64,000 nucleotides of DNA from Poecilobothrus nobilitatus (GCA_947095535.1 OX352773.1:265910515-265974514); one strand, 5' to 3'; positions 1-11,967 are shown, numbered from the stretch's first letter. Notes: generated from the letters alone by a model not told the origin. Program-made: numbers and translations.

Positions 1-2570
1 CTTCAGTTTAATTGGATTTGCAACGGCAAGTCCATGTGCAATTATTAAATCTTTTCTTTGTTTTGGTTCAATTAAATACCATTTTCGATCATAAATTGCT
101 GATGGAGTATCCAAACTCTTAAAAAACAAAAGTTTATGTATTTCAAAATTGACACAAAATTTTAACTATGTATAAGAGAAGACATAACGACCTAGTACAA
201 GAGACATGTCGTGCTTGTTATTTAGATTAGCTATCATTTAAAAAAAAACTATACTTGAGAAATCAGATACATTAGTTCGAAACTACTTTACAGGGCATTT
301 AGATGGAAGTATATTAAAAACTATCTCCAAAAATTAGACGAAAAACAGCCCCAAAAACCAGCTGATGTTCTTTATACACGTATGAATATATCTTCAAAAG
401 GTATAATAAATTTACCATTACGTTTGTGACACCTTAAAGGAGTCGAGCTAGATATAGATTCAAGTGAATGAATCGGATCAGAATCGAATATGAATCGATT
501 AAATGTCTGTCCGCCCGCCCGCATGATTCTGAAATTTGTATCACGTCACTTTTGCAAAATTGTTAGTTTCGTTATTTAAATCCAGCAAGTTCGGCCTGTG
601 GGCAAAGATGTTGAGTTATATACCAACAACTTCTGTAAAATTCGGTTGTGCTAGAACAGCAGATTCGGGTAGCTCGCACATCTTGGAACTTAGTGAACCT
701 GGGCATCTGAAATTTGAAAACTGTGATTAAGTTTAATAGTTATAACTTCTGTAAAATTTGATTGTGCTGGTACAACAGCTTTGGGTAGGTGCCATACTAC
801 TTCTCTTTTTAAATGCAATTAACTCAGTGTCTATTGATGCAGGATATGTAAAATTTAGTGAAAAAATGTCAAGTTTCATGCCAGTAACTTGTGAAAAATT
901 TGGTTGTCCTAGAGCAGCAGGTTCAGGTAGCTTGTTTATATTGGAACACACTTATAAGATGGAAATCTGAAATCTAATTGTAAAGATGGTCAAGTTTTAT
1001 AGAAACACCATATATTACGTTAATATGGGTATCCCAGAATTGACACAGTCTATTCTACTGCACTCTTCCTCGTTTTAATTTATTGTGAATTAAAACCCTT
1101 TTATTTTAAAAAGTTTTTTTATAACTCAATTATTTAATTATGACTAATAGATGTAAGTAAATATTTTAAATAACAAATCCGAGTCCATATCCGAGACGAA
1201 AAGAAAAATTCCATATTTAATAGAAATCAATCAATCAACCGCAAAGCCAAATTTTTATAAATATGTTCGGGTTATAAAGATCAAATTATAATAAATTATG
1301 ACAAAGAAATTATAAAATATTTATAGAATTATTTTTCTTTACTTACAGCGGTGATAACATTATCTCCTTCTCTATAAAAAATAAAACCAAGGCCTAATAC
1401 GATTATAAAGCCTACAAAAAGGAAGAATAAGGTTTCACCATAGTCACCCCACATTTTTGTTTCCTATATACAGAAAATTTTAATATTTACTTAAAAACTC
1501 TTTTTATTTAAGAAAAGTATTGTAAAGTATTTTACCATTGAATGAAGCATTATATAGCACAAAACTAAAGCTATAAAAAAATAATCAATTAAAACCGACA
1601 ATTTAAGAATATCCTGTATAGTCTGCGCATTCCTATATAAGTAAAATTTTTAAAATTTTTTAAAAAGTTACGAATATATATTTATTTTATTTATACCTTA
1701 ATATTTTTACATGTAATTCTATTTGTGATTTAAGAAATTTTCTCCATCTTTTAATATTATGTGAATCTTTTTCATCATAACGCCATCTACAATTGACGAT
1801 TCTCAATTGAAATTTAATATATAAAAGTAATGTAACACTAAATGTATCAGCAAACATTAAAGCTGCAAAAATAAAAATGCAACTAAATAAAGCAGTTCCA
1901 AAAGCTGCGATTGAATTTGCATCATTAAAAAATATTGGAAAGCATTCAACAAATTTCCTTGTTACATATCCTTTCGGAAAGACAATTTTATTAATAATCA
2001 CATAGATTAATTCTATGGTCATAAATTTGACAAATTGTTGTATTAAAGTAAATGCATCAATTTCGATTTCTTTAATTCTATTTCTTCACGAGAGTTCCTT
2101 TTGGTATTAACATGTTCAATAAAATCTGTGCAGTCATTGATTATTTTAAAATATCTAAACGTTTAATTTTTATTTAAAATTATTGAAAAAATCAAAAGCT
2201 CAAAATATGTTTTACCTTTTTTATAACAAAATGTTAAAATTTTAAATAAACTTTTCATCCAAAGAGTTGTTGCAGCAACATTTAAAGATAGGCTCTGAAT
2301 ATTATTATATGTATATTGAATCTATAGTTGAAAGTATTAAAATTAACGTTTAAGGTAATATAAAAGAAGAGTGCGGTTTAAATTATATTTTACCTGAATG
2401 ATTGAATAAATTGCAAATGTTATCATAAATAAAAATCCTCTCATAGAGGGAACGCTAGAATTTTTTGGATTTATAAAACCAAAATATTGCATTGTCCACA
2501 TGTGATATTTAAAAATTTTGTTGTAATTAAATTCTTCAAAAATATGCGACAATTTTTTAAAAAATTTCAT
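1..2570 (-). pseudogene. Odorant receptor copy A, disabled, cut by window edge
   Basis: Insect OR family (seven-transmembrane odour-gated channel subunit) by alignment to copies B and C. Exons read on the minus strand: E1 2394-2570, E2 2216-2294, E3 1697-2154, E4 1536-1632, E5 1347-1463 and E6 1-117 (cut; about 39 bases and all of E7 lie outside). All visible junctions keep GT and AG. E2 lacks one codon relative to B and C. E3 starts GATATTTTAAAATAA after the splice, one A short of B and C, which gives a stop at about codon 90. A second one-base loss lies near 2,080-2,090, so the two losses do not restore frame. E1 differs strongly from B and C after HMW (WTMQYFGFINP against WAIKFFGYTNP). The C-terminal exons still read well, so inactivation is recent. 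An alternative acceptor that rescues the frame is not excluded. Confidence 0.85.
300..1080 (-). repeat. F1-related element inside intron 5 of OR copy A
   Basis: The low end carries the F1 hairpin-side text (TTTGTGACACC, then GAGCTAGATATAGATTC, then a CCGCCCGCC tract). The high end carries the F1-type 5' terminus, ending CTTCCTCGTTTT near 1,075 with GGGTATCCC inboard. Similar remnants sit in the same intron of copies B and C, so the insertion predates the duplications. Short reading frames here (536-730, 758-970) are not genes. Confidence 0.7.
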
Positions 2571-2818
2571 TTTAATAATTTTTCTTAAAAGTTTCTGACA
2601 AAAACTTTCAATAAAAAGAAACACTATCTAAATGAAACTCATTATTAATTTGCATTGATTTAAATATGATTATTAAAAACACTGGGTCTATAGTACATAT
2701 TTATTATGTATTAATAATAATTGTTTTTTTTTTAATTTCTCCTATTTAATTAAATTCGTAATTAGTATGTAGATATCATACATTGTAGTCTTTTAATATT
2801 GATGAAAAATTATTATTA

Positions 2819-3254
2819 AACGAGAAAGAATCAGTTGCCTTTGTCAACTATTAGATACCCGTACGAACCGTTAGTATGTTCACAGTCTGTCACTCTGCTT
2901 ACAATATTATTTTTTTAATATTTTAGTATTTTAAAATAATTTGTGTGAATTTTATAATTTCTAGAACTATGGGTTGTACATATATTCAAACTATATATTT
3001 ATACATTCTTCAAAAGCAGATTCTAACCTTCCACATAACGATTATCAATCTAAAACTTCAAATATTCTATAGTACCATTTAATTACAAAAATATTTCTTT
3101 AAAAATATTTTCATTCATAGAATAATTTCTTATTAGTACAATAAAATACATATATGTATGTAAATACGACGCCATATAATATACGTTTATACTCTTATCA
3201 TTCATTCATCAGTGACATATACGATATGTAAATAAACATGATATTATATAAGTA
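2819..3254 (+). repeat. F1 element, 5' part only, flanking OR copy A
   Basis: Starts AACGAGAAAGAATCAG and includes the subterminal motif ATACCCGTACGA. It follows the full F1 copy at 7,161 until about 3,254 and then breaks off. The same element end abuts the upstream flank of OR copy B at 16,068, at the matching site. The matching flank of copy C (about 28,545) lacks it. Confidence 0.8.
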
Positions 3255-4129
3255 CTAGAAAATCCTCTGTGCAATTGCACAATTTCTATAGATTCCAAAA
3301 CATTTACGTTATCATACTGACTCCCTTACTACCTGTATTAAGGGAGGGATTATTACATGTATTTTTTTAGCTTAGGTGTATTAAGTACCTAACTAAAATA
3401 ACTTATGGATTTTTAATTTAATTTGAAGTTTTTAGGTGTAGGGTATAAATAAGTTGGTTGCATGACTTACTGTTACTTTTACTTGTTTTTTTTTGCTTAA
3501 AAAAAATTTGCTGAATTTATTTTATTTAAATGTACTTTGGAAGAGGTCTTTGGTACATTTAATAAAAGATTCATGTCTCTGATAATGAAATTTCATAAAA
3601 TTTCGAGGGCTTTTTTTTGTGACGGTCGTTTTCGACAGCTTTTTAATTTAATGGTCTAATAATAAATTAGTACAAAATTATGAATCTATTGTGAGAGAAG
3701 GCTTCTAAAATGATATTTTCTATGTTATTTTTTCTTTTTTTTTAAGAAAAATATCCATTTCTATAATATTTAGTAAGTTTCTGATATCTGTTATGAAATA
3801 TAATTAGGTAAGTCTGCCGAATTTTATATTAATAAAAAAATTCGAATATTTTATGTTATATCAAAAATGCAGCTTAAAAAATCATAATTCCAACCTAAAT
3901 AAACAAAACTACTTTAAAGTCTGCTGCGAAGCTTTTACCAGCTTTTATAATAGTGAAAACAAAATCACATTGCATTGCATTTATTGGAGCTTATCATTAA
4001 GTTTAGCTTGAAAATTAAAAAAACTTATTATTTAATTCACAGTGTAAGTACAATTAACTTTCAGAAATTAAAATGTAAATTTTTATGAGAAATTGTGTAT
4101 GTAAACTTTAATGACTCTAACTAGACTAT
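3255..4129. repeat. Patchwork of short repeat fragments, no gene
   Basis: 3,400-3,465 matches the 5' end of F3 as seen at 59,618-59,683 (shared GGTGTAGGGTAT/GTGTAGGGTAT and GGTTGCAT). 3,545-3,740 shares text with 51,672-51,980 (GGTCTAATAATAAATTAG, TGTCTCTGATAAT). The rest is AT-rich with nothing recognisable. Confidence 0.5.
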
Positions 4130-4300
4130 TTTTACTTTAACTGAAGTAATTTATATTATAAGTTAAGACATTATTACTTTAAGTGAAGATTTTTTAATTA
4201 ATTATTTATAATAAATAAAAGTAAAGATTGTTCATTTAATGTCTTCACTTAGAGTAAAAAATATTCACTCAAAATTAGATATTCTTCAGTTAAAGTAAAA
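4130..4300. repeat. Imperfect inverted repeat with a 17-base perfect outer stem
   Basis: TTTTACTTTAACTGAAG at 4,130-4,146 is exactly complementary to 4,284-4,300. A second inner pair of related words (TACTTTAAGTGAAG near 4,171 and CTTCACTTAGAGTA near 4,243) nests inside. It may be a small foldback element; no family recognised. Confidence 0.6.
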
Positions 4301-4357
4301 TTTCAACCGTAGTAATCAAAAAAATTATATAATATTAAATTTTAATTTTTCACTTAC

Positions 4358-4640
4358 ACTCTCAATAATATTATCACCTTCTCTATATAATATAAATCAA
4401 AATACTGTTATGATTAACGGATCCACAAAAAAAGATAATAGATTCACCATCTTAACCCCATATTGGGCTATCCTATGTCAAAAATTTAAATATTAACTTA
4501 ATGTTAAAGAAAAAAATTATAAATTATTTTACCATTGAATTAAATATTATGTAGCATAAAGTTAAAGATATTAAAAAGTAATCGATCGATTATTAAAAAG
4601 TAACCGATAATTTAAGAATATTTTTTATTCAAATTATCAT
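4358..4640 (-). pseudogene. OR pseudogene fragment D (exons 4 and 5 only)
   Basis: Read on the minus strand, 4,358 to about 4,472 aligns with OR exon 5, ending YREGDNIIES followed by a GTAAGT donor. The copy B exon ends YREGDNIITA at the same place. An in-frame TGA falls about ten codons before the end of the exon, where B has the LGLGF segment. 4,533 to about 4,640 aligns with exon 4, with a donor-like GT at 4,532 and a local duplication (TAATCGATCG, then TAACCGATA) inside it. No matching exons 1-3 or 6-7 were found nearby. It is much more diverged than copies A-C and so represents an older duplication. Confidence 0.65.
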
Positions 4641-5195
4641 TCACCAAACAATTTTTTAATAAAAATTATTTATTCTTAAAAGAGAGATTTGGTGTGTTTT
4701 ATGCAAAAAATATAAAAAGAATTATACGCAATTTAAAAGATCTTCTATTATTCGAAGTACAACTAGTAGGGTAATCGAAAATCATGTGGTTGTATTTGAG
4801 TTTAAAATGATTTAACTCTTTCTCTATAAACATAAAATAAGACAATTGATTGATGTTATTGTGGACCATTATCTGACGAGAGATATGCCAGAAGATTTTG
4901 TGTTTTTAGTCGGGTAAAAGCACAAATATAATTTAGAAGTGTCTGATATGGTGCAAGTAATTGTTTAAAACAAAAATGACATAAGTAATTGTAATATTAA
5001 ATTTACAAGTGAAAATTTAATAATGTAATTCGAAGATGTATAATAAAAACCCACAAAAGATCCACTAAAGCAAACTATAAATAGTTTACTAAATTTTAAT
5101 TTTAATTGTTTTTAAGAAAAAAATATTTTAAATGATTGTAAAAGTAGTTTATTGTTGAAGGAATAAAGTTACTATTAACTATTATAAGATTTGGT
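4641..5195. other. No recognisable gene
   Basis: AT-rich. A short plus-strand open stretch near 4,850-4,918 reads LIDVIVDHYLTRDMPEDF before a stop; it matches no family I recognise. Confidence 0.4.
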
Positions 5196-5199
5196 GTTT

Positions 5200-5395
5200 A
5201 TCTCGATCTAAACTGTAGGTTTTGCTGAGAAATGAACGCTACAGAGAACGTGGAACACTTTCTTTGTGGCTGTGTAGGTATTTCTAGTAAAACACATAAA
5301 TATCTCGGCAGTTTTATTTTTCATGATTTAGGGTAACTCTTGCAGAGATTTAAGAATTTTTAAAACTTCTTCCGCTATTGCAGAATTATGGTTGC
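5200..5395 (+). pseudogene. LINE relic: zinc-knuckle C-terminus
   Basis: One frame reads NCRFC, a stop, then ENVEHFLCGC, followed by YLGSFIFHDL. This is the C...C...TxxH...C.C plus LG pattern found downstream of the reverse transcriptase in some insect non-LTR elements (I/LOA/Outcast-like groups). Several stops interrupt it. A second relic of this type is near 46,690-47,160. Confidence 0.55.
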
Positions 5396-5809
5396 ATACA
5401 TCTCAACAAACTTAAAATCATTTCTTTTTATATAGGTTCAGCTGCGTTTAAAGATGCACTATGAACTTAGAGGGTATAATGACCACTGATGTGTTAGATT
5501 AGCTTTTATCAATGCACAAATAAAATACAAAATTATTACATGTATTGTAAAGGCTAATATATGGTAGTCATCTAAATTTCGGTTTTTTTTAAGAAAGTCG
5601 TATAAGAATTAAATTTATAAAAAATTAATTTTATAAAATTCAACATAAATTATAGGTATTTCAGTCTTCTTACATAATATTTCAATTTATCCTCTTTTTA
5701 TATTTTTATCGAAAATGACAGCTTCTTACCATTGCCAAATTTAAAATTTACATCCTTGTCACCTATAACTATATTGTGGAGATTTTTGGTGAATAGTATT
5801 AAACTTGCA

Positions 5810-6640
5810 CTGTATGGCGATATATAATAATATATGTATTATGTATGTATACGTATGAATACATATGCATATTAATACATATATATTTGGTATTTTGTAG
5901 TAAGTTTAGTGCAAATTAATATACATTTGCCGCTTACTAATAAATGGTAATAGCATATTTGGGAAAGTTTTGGATTGATAATCGTTAGGTGGCAGATTAG
6001 ATTCTGCTTTTGAAGAATGTTTAAACATATAGGTAGTTTGAATATATTAATTAAAATTTTCAAAGGGGATATTCTTACAACATTTTGTAGGTTCGCCTTT
6101 TTTTTTTGGGTTGATATCCAACCAAAACGGGTAGCTCTTGAACACCTAACTTTTAGATTCCCACATTTTTTTGAAATAGAGTCATCAAATTTTAACTGCT
6201 GATAGATATCATGAAAATATTAATTTTATTTTTAACAACTTTTTTCTGTAGCTCCACCCGTTACGGAGCTACAGCTTCTCAAAGTTCGAAAAAGTTCTAT
6301 ATTTAATTAAATTGTTATAACACAAGTTGTATAAGGTACTCGTATATCTTCAATTTGAAAAATCCAAACGAATACTGCTTTTATTAGCTTTAAAAATATA
6401 TGTGTATGTAATAAATATATACTTGTGGCATACGGTGTCTTAATTTACCGTTATGCGAAACTCAAATTTTGCAAAATTCTTGATATCCTTCTGTCTTCCA
6501 AACAGTTTAAGTTAGAAACTTGAAATTGTGATAAAAGTTAGATTTTTGAAAATAAGTATGGGTCATTTCAGAAAATATTTTTGTTGAATTGAAATAAAAA
6601 GAAAGTATTCATGTTTAATAAAGTATGATATAGAAAGGCC
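5810..6640 (-). repeat. F1 element, two fragments out of usual order
   Basis: 5,810-6,050 matches the 5'-half text of F1 (GTATGGCGATAT, then GGATTGATAATCGTTA, then TCTGCTTTTGAAGAATG). 6,070-6,620 matches the 3'-half text (TTGTAGGTTC, TGTAGCTCCACCCGTTACGG, GGCATACGGTGTCTTAAT). In full copies these blocks lie in the opposite order, so this is either two truncated copies side by side or a rearranged one. Confidence 0.65.
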
Positions 6641-6858
6641 GAAAGGAGTTTATTTATGCCTTTCAATTCAAAGTGTATATAAAAAATTAAAAATCATCTA
6701 TAATAATATATTACACTAATAGTTTTTTAGGTTTAACATTGCTTTTTTTAACTAATAGAATAGGGGAAAGTAAGAAAGAGAAATAAAATTATTATATTTG
6801 AGATAAGATTTATTTTTATTTTTGATTGTTTGTTGTTTTTCCTTTTTTTATACAAAAC

Positions 6859-7069
6859 GCGAAGCAAAGAAAAAGAGTACAAATTCCAAAGAATAGAATA
6901 ATGAGTATGTATACATTATACATACTAAGGTAAACATTATAAGATAAATATTCACATTCACATGTGCTTTTCAATATACAGTATTGTAATATCAAATATG
7001 TATAATGTATTCAAAGTTCAAACTCATTATTCTATTCTTTGGAATTTGCACTCTTGTTTTTTGCTTCGC
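6859..7069. repeat. Foldback repeat, 47-base near-perfect arms
   Basis: Arms 6,859-6,905 and 7,023-7,069 are inverted. Both contain GCGAAGC, then a purine tract, then AAATTCCAAAGAATAGAATA. Parts of the same arm recur at 10,513-10,680, beyond the right arm of the F1 palindrome. The intervening 117 bases are AT-rich. Confidence 0.7.
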
Positions 7070-7160
7070 TTTTTATATAACACCAGTACAGTAGCTCAAA
7101 ATTGATTTTGTTGTTATTTTCTTCTTTTCTTTTTTCTTCAGAACATATTATAATAATGAA

Positions 7161-8793
7161 AACGAGGAAAAATACAGTTGCCTTTGTCAACTCTTAGATA
7201 CCCGTACGACCCGTTAGTATGTTAATAGCCTGTCACTCTGCTTATAATATTATTTTTTTAAGTTTTTAGTATTTTAAAATAATTTGTGTGAATTTTATAA
7301 TTTCTAGAACTATGGGCTGTACATATATTCAAACTATATGTTTATACATTCTTTAAAAGCAGATTTTAACCTTCCACATAACGATTATCAATCCAAAACT
7401 TTTTCAAATATTCTATAGTACCATTTAATACTAAGCGGTAAATGTATATTAAATTTACTAAGCACAAAATAGTAAATATAATTTTAAATATTATATTATA
7501 TTAATGCGTACATAATATATTTATATTGTTATAAGTATATCGCCATACATTGCAATATTTCTTTAAAAATATTTCCATTCATAGAATAATTTCTTATAAG
7601 TACAATAAAATACATATGTATTTGTATGTAAATACGGCGCTATATAATATACATCTATACTCTTATCATTCATTCATCAGTGACATATACGATATGTAAA
7701 TAAACATGATATTATATAAGTATGTATGTATATCAATATCATATAAATAAAAATTCTTCAAGCAACCATTATGTTGTTTATTTATTTATATTTTTTTGTT
7801 CTACGCATTGTATCCTCAACAATTTCAAATTATCAAGTAAAAAAAAAAGCAAAAAAATCGTTAAAGAAATTTGTTAGCAAATTTGAAAAAATCAAGTAAC
7901 ACTTTCGTCAATTATAAAGTAACCCTATGTTATTAAAAAAAGTTGTTAACAGAAATAAGAGTATAATGTTGAAGCTTTAATTTTTGTGTATTACTTCAAA
8001 AAAATTTTAACAGGTGTTCAAGTTACAGGTGTTTAAAAATAGAAAATTATCAGTGTTTGACCCCTTACAGCTCCTAAACGGGGGGTGAAACACAAAAAGT
8101 TTTTGAAATAACTCATACTTATTTTCAAAGATCTAACTTCTATCAAAATTTTAAGTTTCTAACTTAAACCGTTTAGAAGATAGAAGGGTTAAAGGATTTT
8201 GCAAAATTTTAATTTCGCATAACGGTAAATTAAGACACCGTATGCCACAAATATATATTTATTGTATATACTTTTAAAGCTAATAAAAGCAGTAATAGTT
8301 TGCCGTTTTCAAAATGAAGATATACCTTATACAACTTGTGCTATAACAATTTAAATATAGAGCTTTTTCGAACTTTTAGGGAGCTGTTGCTCCGTAACGG
8401 GTAGGGCTACAAAAAAAAGTTTTTTAAAATAAAATTAATATTTTTGTGACATCCTTCAGCAGTTAAAATTTCATAGCTCTATTTCAAAAAAAAATGTGGC
8501 AATCTAAAAGTTAGGTGTTCGAGAGCTACCCGAAGTTTTGGTCGGAACTCGACCGAAAAAAATAGGGAACCTACAAATTGCTCCTAGGATATTTTGTGTA
8601 AATTTAAAGATTCTACCTTTCTTAGTTTTTGAGTTAGCGTGCTGACGAACGGACGGACATGGCTCAATCGACTTAGAATTTTTTTCAGATCCGATCCATA
8701 CCTTTGAAGGTATATCTAGCTCGCTTATTTCGAGGTGTTACAAACGGAGGAGTAATTTTATTATACCCGATCCTATCGTACGGGTATAAAAAT
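7161..8793 (+). repeat. F1 element, full-length copy 1 (left palindrome arm)
   Basis: About 1.63 kb. The 5' end is AACGAGGAAAAATACAG with subterminal ATACCCGTACGA near 7,198. The 3' end at 8,762-8,787 is a hairpin (TATACCCG paired with CGGGTATA) followed by AAAAA. A GTCCGTCCG tract sits about 100 bases inside the hairpin. The body holds TGTAGCTCC-type and ACACCTGTAACTT-type words that F2 also has. No coding capacity. Non-autonomous; DINE-1/Helentron-like architecture is my inference. Confidence 0.75.
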
Positions 8794-8826
8794 AGAAATG
8801 AGTATGTTACATATTTGATATTACTA

Positions 8827-10435
8827 TTTATACCCGTACGATAGGATCGGGTATAATAAAATTACTCCTCCGTTTGTAACACCTCGAAATAAGCGAGCTA
8901 GATATACCTTCAAAGGTATGGATCGGATCAGAAAAAAATTCTAAGACTTTTGAGCCATGTCCGTCCGTCCGTCCGTCCGTCCGTCCGTCCGTCCGTCAGC
9001 ACGCTAACTCAAAAACTAAGAAAGCTACAATCTTGAAATTTACACAAAATTTTTTGGGAGTAATTTGTAGGTTCCCTATTTTTTTTGGTTGAGTTTGGAC
9101 CAAGCCTTAGGGTAGCTCTCGAATACCTAACATTTAGATCTCCACATTTTTTTTGCAATAGAGCTATGAAATTTTAACTACTGATAGATCTCACAAAAAT
9201 ATTAATTTTATTTTTAATAACTTTTTTTTGTAGCCCCACCCGTTACGGAGCTACAGCTCCCCAAAGGTTCAAAAAAGCTCTATATTTAAATTGTTATAGC
9301 ACAAGTTGTATAAGGTATATCTTCATTTTGAAAACGCCAAACGATTACTACTTTCATTAGCTTTAAAAGTATATATACAATATACAATAAATATATATTT
9401 GTGGCATACGGTGTCTTAATTTACCGTTATGCGAAACTCAAATTTTGCAAAATTCTTTAACCCCTCCATCTTCTAAACGGTTAAAGTTGGAAACTTGAAA
9501 TTTTGACAGAAGTTAGATCTTTGAAAATTAGTATGAGTCATTTCAGAAATTTTTTTTGTATCACCCCCCGTTTAGGAGCTGTAAGGGGTCAAAAACTGAA
9601 AATTTCCTATTTTTAAACACCTGTAACTTGAACACCTGTTAAAATTTTTTTGAAGTAATACACAAAAATTAAAGCTCCAACATTATATTTTTATTTCTGT
9701 TAACAACTTTTTTTAATAATATAGGATTACTTTATAATTGACGAAAGTGTTACTTGATTTTTTCAAATTTTCTAACAAATTTCATTAACGAATTTTTTCC
9801 ATTTTGTTTTACTCGATAATTTGAAATTGTTGAGGATATAATGCGTAGTACAAAAAAATGTAATTAAATAAACAACATAACGGTTGCTTGAAGAATTTTT
9901 ATTTATATGATATTGATATATATACATACTTATATAATATCATGTTTATTTACATATCGTATATGTCACTAGTGAATAAATGATAAGAGTATAGATGTAT
10001 ATTATATAGCGCCGTATTTACATACACATATGTATTTTATTGTACTTATAAGAAATTATTCTGTCAATGGAATATTTAAATATAATATAATATAATATTT
10101 AAAATTATATTTACTGTTTTGTACTTAGTAAATTTAATATACATTTACCGCTTAGTATTAAATGGTACTATAGAATATTTGAAAAAGTTTTGGATTGATA
10201 ATCGTTATGTGGAAGGGTAGAATCTGCTTTTGAAGAATGGTCATATAAACATATAGTTTGAATATATGTACAACCCATAGTTCTAGAAATTATAAAATTC
10301 ACCCAAATTATTTTAAAATACTAAAATATTAAAAAAATAATATTGTAAGCAGAGTGGCTGTGAACATACTAACGGTTCGTACGGGTATCTAAGAGTTGAC
10401 AAAGTCAACTGTATTCTTCCTCGTTAGTATTTTAT
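8827..10435 (-). repeat. F1 element, full-length copy 2 (right palindrome arm)
   Basis: About 1.61 kb and inverted to copy 1 across a spacer of roughly 33 bases. It starts with the hairpin (TATACCCGTACG near 8,829) and ends TCTTCCTCGTT at 10,435. It differs from copy 1 at many scattered positions and short indels, so the palindrome is not a simple read or assembly fold-over. Confidence 0.75.
8959..8996. repeat. GTCC microsatellite
   Basis: Nine tandem GTCC units, within F1 copy 2. The corresponding tract is shorter in the other F1 copies. Confidence 0.9.
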
Positions 10436-10749
10436 ATTTACTATATTCGAAATCACTTAGTGCTGCACTGCACGGCAAAGGCAAGAAAAAAGTTTTGCAT
10501 GTATAAGATGAACATGTACAATGTATACATACTCATTAGTCATTATCCATACCATTCTTTGGAATTTGTACTCTTTTTGTTTTTCCATCGAATGCTCTGA
10601 AGAAAAAGAAAAGAAGAAAATAACAACAACATCAATTTTCTGTTATACAAACAGCGAAGCACAGAAAAAGAGTATTAGTACTTTTTTATTTTGTTTTGTG
10701 ATTTGTGGGTGCAAAATGAAAACCTATGTATTTATGCATTTATGTTATT
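10436..10749. repeat. Palindrome edge and foldback-arm fragments
   Basis: 10,565-10,680 is the inverted counterpart of about 7,050-7,150 (GAAGAAAATAACAACAA, then GCGAAGC). 10,510-10,575 carries the CTTTGGAATTTGTACTC arm in the opposite direction. The 106-codon open frame at 10,521-10,841 crosses these repeats and is not considered a gene. Confidence 0.5.
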
Positions 10750-11967
10750 TTAATAAAATTACTCCTCCGTTTGTAACACCTCGAAATAAGCGAGCTAGAT
10801 ATACCTTCAAAGGTATAGATCGAATTAGAATCAAATTCTGAGTCGATTAAGCCATGTCCGTCCGTCCGCAGCACGCTAGTTCAAAAACTGCGAAAGCTAG
10901 AATCTTGAATTTTACACAAAATATTCTGGGAGTAATTTGTAGGTTCCCTATTTTTTTTGGTTGAGTTCCAACCAAAAATTCGGGTAGCTCCCACACAACT
11001 AACTTTTAGATCTCCACAATTTTTTTGAAATAGAGCCATGAAATTTTAACTGCTGATAAATATCATAAAAATATTAATTTTATGAATATATTAATTTGTC
11101 TGTAGCCCCACCCGTTAAGGAGCTACAGCCACCAAAATTCGAAAAATTTCTATATTTAAATTGTTATAACACAAGCTCTATAAGGTATATCTTCAATCTG
11201 AAAAATTCCAAACGATAGGTGCTATTATGAGCTTTACAAATATGTATATAATAAATATATACTTGTGCTGTACGGTGTCTTAATTTCACGTTATGCGAAA
11301 TGTAATTATTGCAAAATCCTTTAACCCTTCTATCTTCTAAACGGTTTAAGATGATAACTTGAAATTTTGATAGAAGTTAGATCTTTGAAAATAAGTATGA
11401 GTCATTTCAGAATTTTTTTTTGTATCACCCCCCGTTTAGGAGCTGTAAGTGGTCAAAAACTGATAATTTCCTATTTTTAAACACCTGTAACTTGAACACC
11501 TGTTAAAATTTTTTTGAAGTAATACACAAAAATTAAAGCTTCATTATACTCTTATTTCTGTTAACAACTTTCTTTAATAATATAGGGTTACTTTATAATT
11601 GACGAAAGTGTTACTTGATTTTTTCAAATTTTCTAACAAATTTCTTTAACGAATTTTTTCCATTTTGTTTTACTCGATAATTTGAAATTGTTGAGGATAT
11701 AATGCGTAGTACAAAAAAATATAAATAAATAAACAACATAACGGTTGCTTGAAGAATTTTTATTTATATGATATTGATATACATACATACTTATATAATA
11801 TCATGTTTATTTACATATCGTATATGTCACTGATGAATGAATGATAAGAGTATAAATGTATATTATATGGCGCAGTATATACGTACATATATGTATTTTA
11901 TTGTACTAATAAGAAATTATTCTATGAACGGAAATATTTTTAAAGAAATATTACAATGTATGGCGAT
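10750..11967 (-). repeat. F1 copy 3, hairpin-side part (split by a LINE)
   Basis: Starts in the AAAATTACTCCTCCG text just inside the lost hairpin and runs to GTATGGCGAT at 11,966, where the LINE tail begins. It continues at about 15,690-16,068. The TCCGTCCG tract is near 10,858. Confidence 0.75.

Noticed and set aside
4850..4918. Short peptide LIDVIVDHYLTRDMPEDF as a gene fragment
   Set aside because: Too short, flanked by stops and without a match to any family I know.
8762..8860. Palindrome centre as an assembly or library chimera
   Set aside because: The arms differ at many scattered sites and small indels, which a fold-over artefact would not produce; long reads would settle it.
7161..10435. 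F1 pair as a long-terminal-inverted-repeat DNA transposon (Foldback or Polinton type)
   Set aside because: F1 also occurs singly and in both orientations with its own two distinct ends, and there is no coding sequence between the arms.
10521..10841. 106-codon open frame, plus strand
   Set aside because: It crosses a foldback arm, the palindrome edge and the start of an F1 element; composition is repeat-like.
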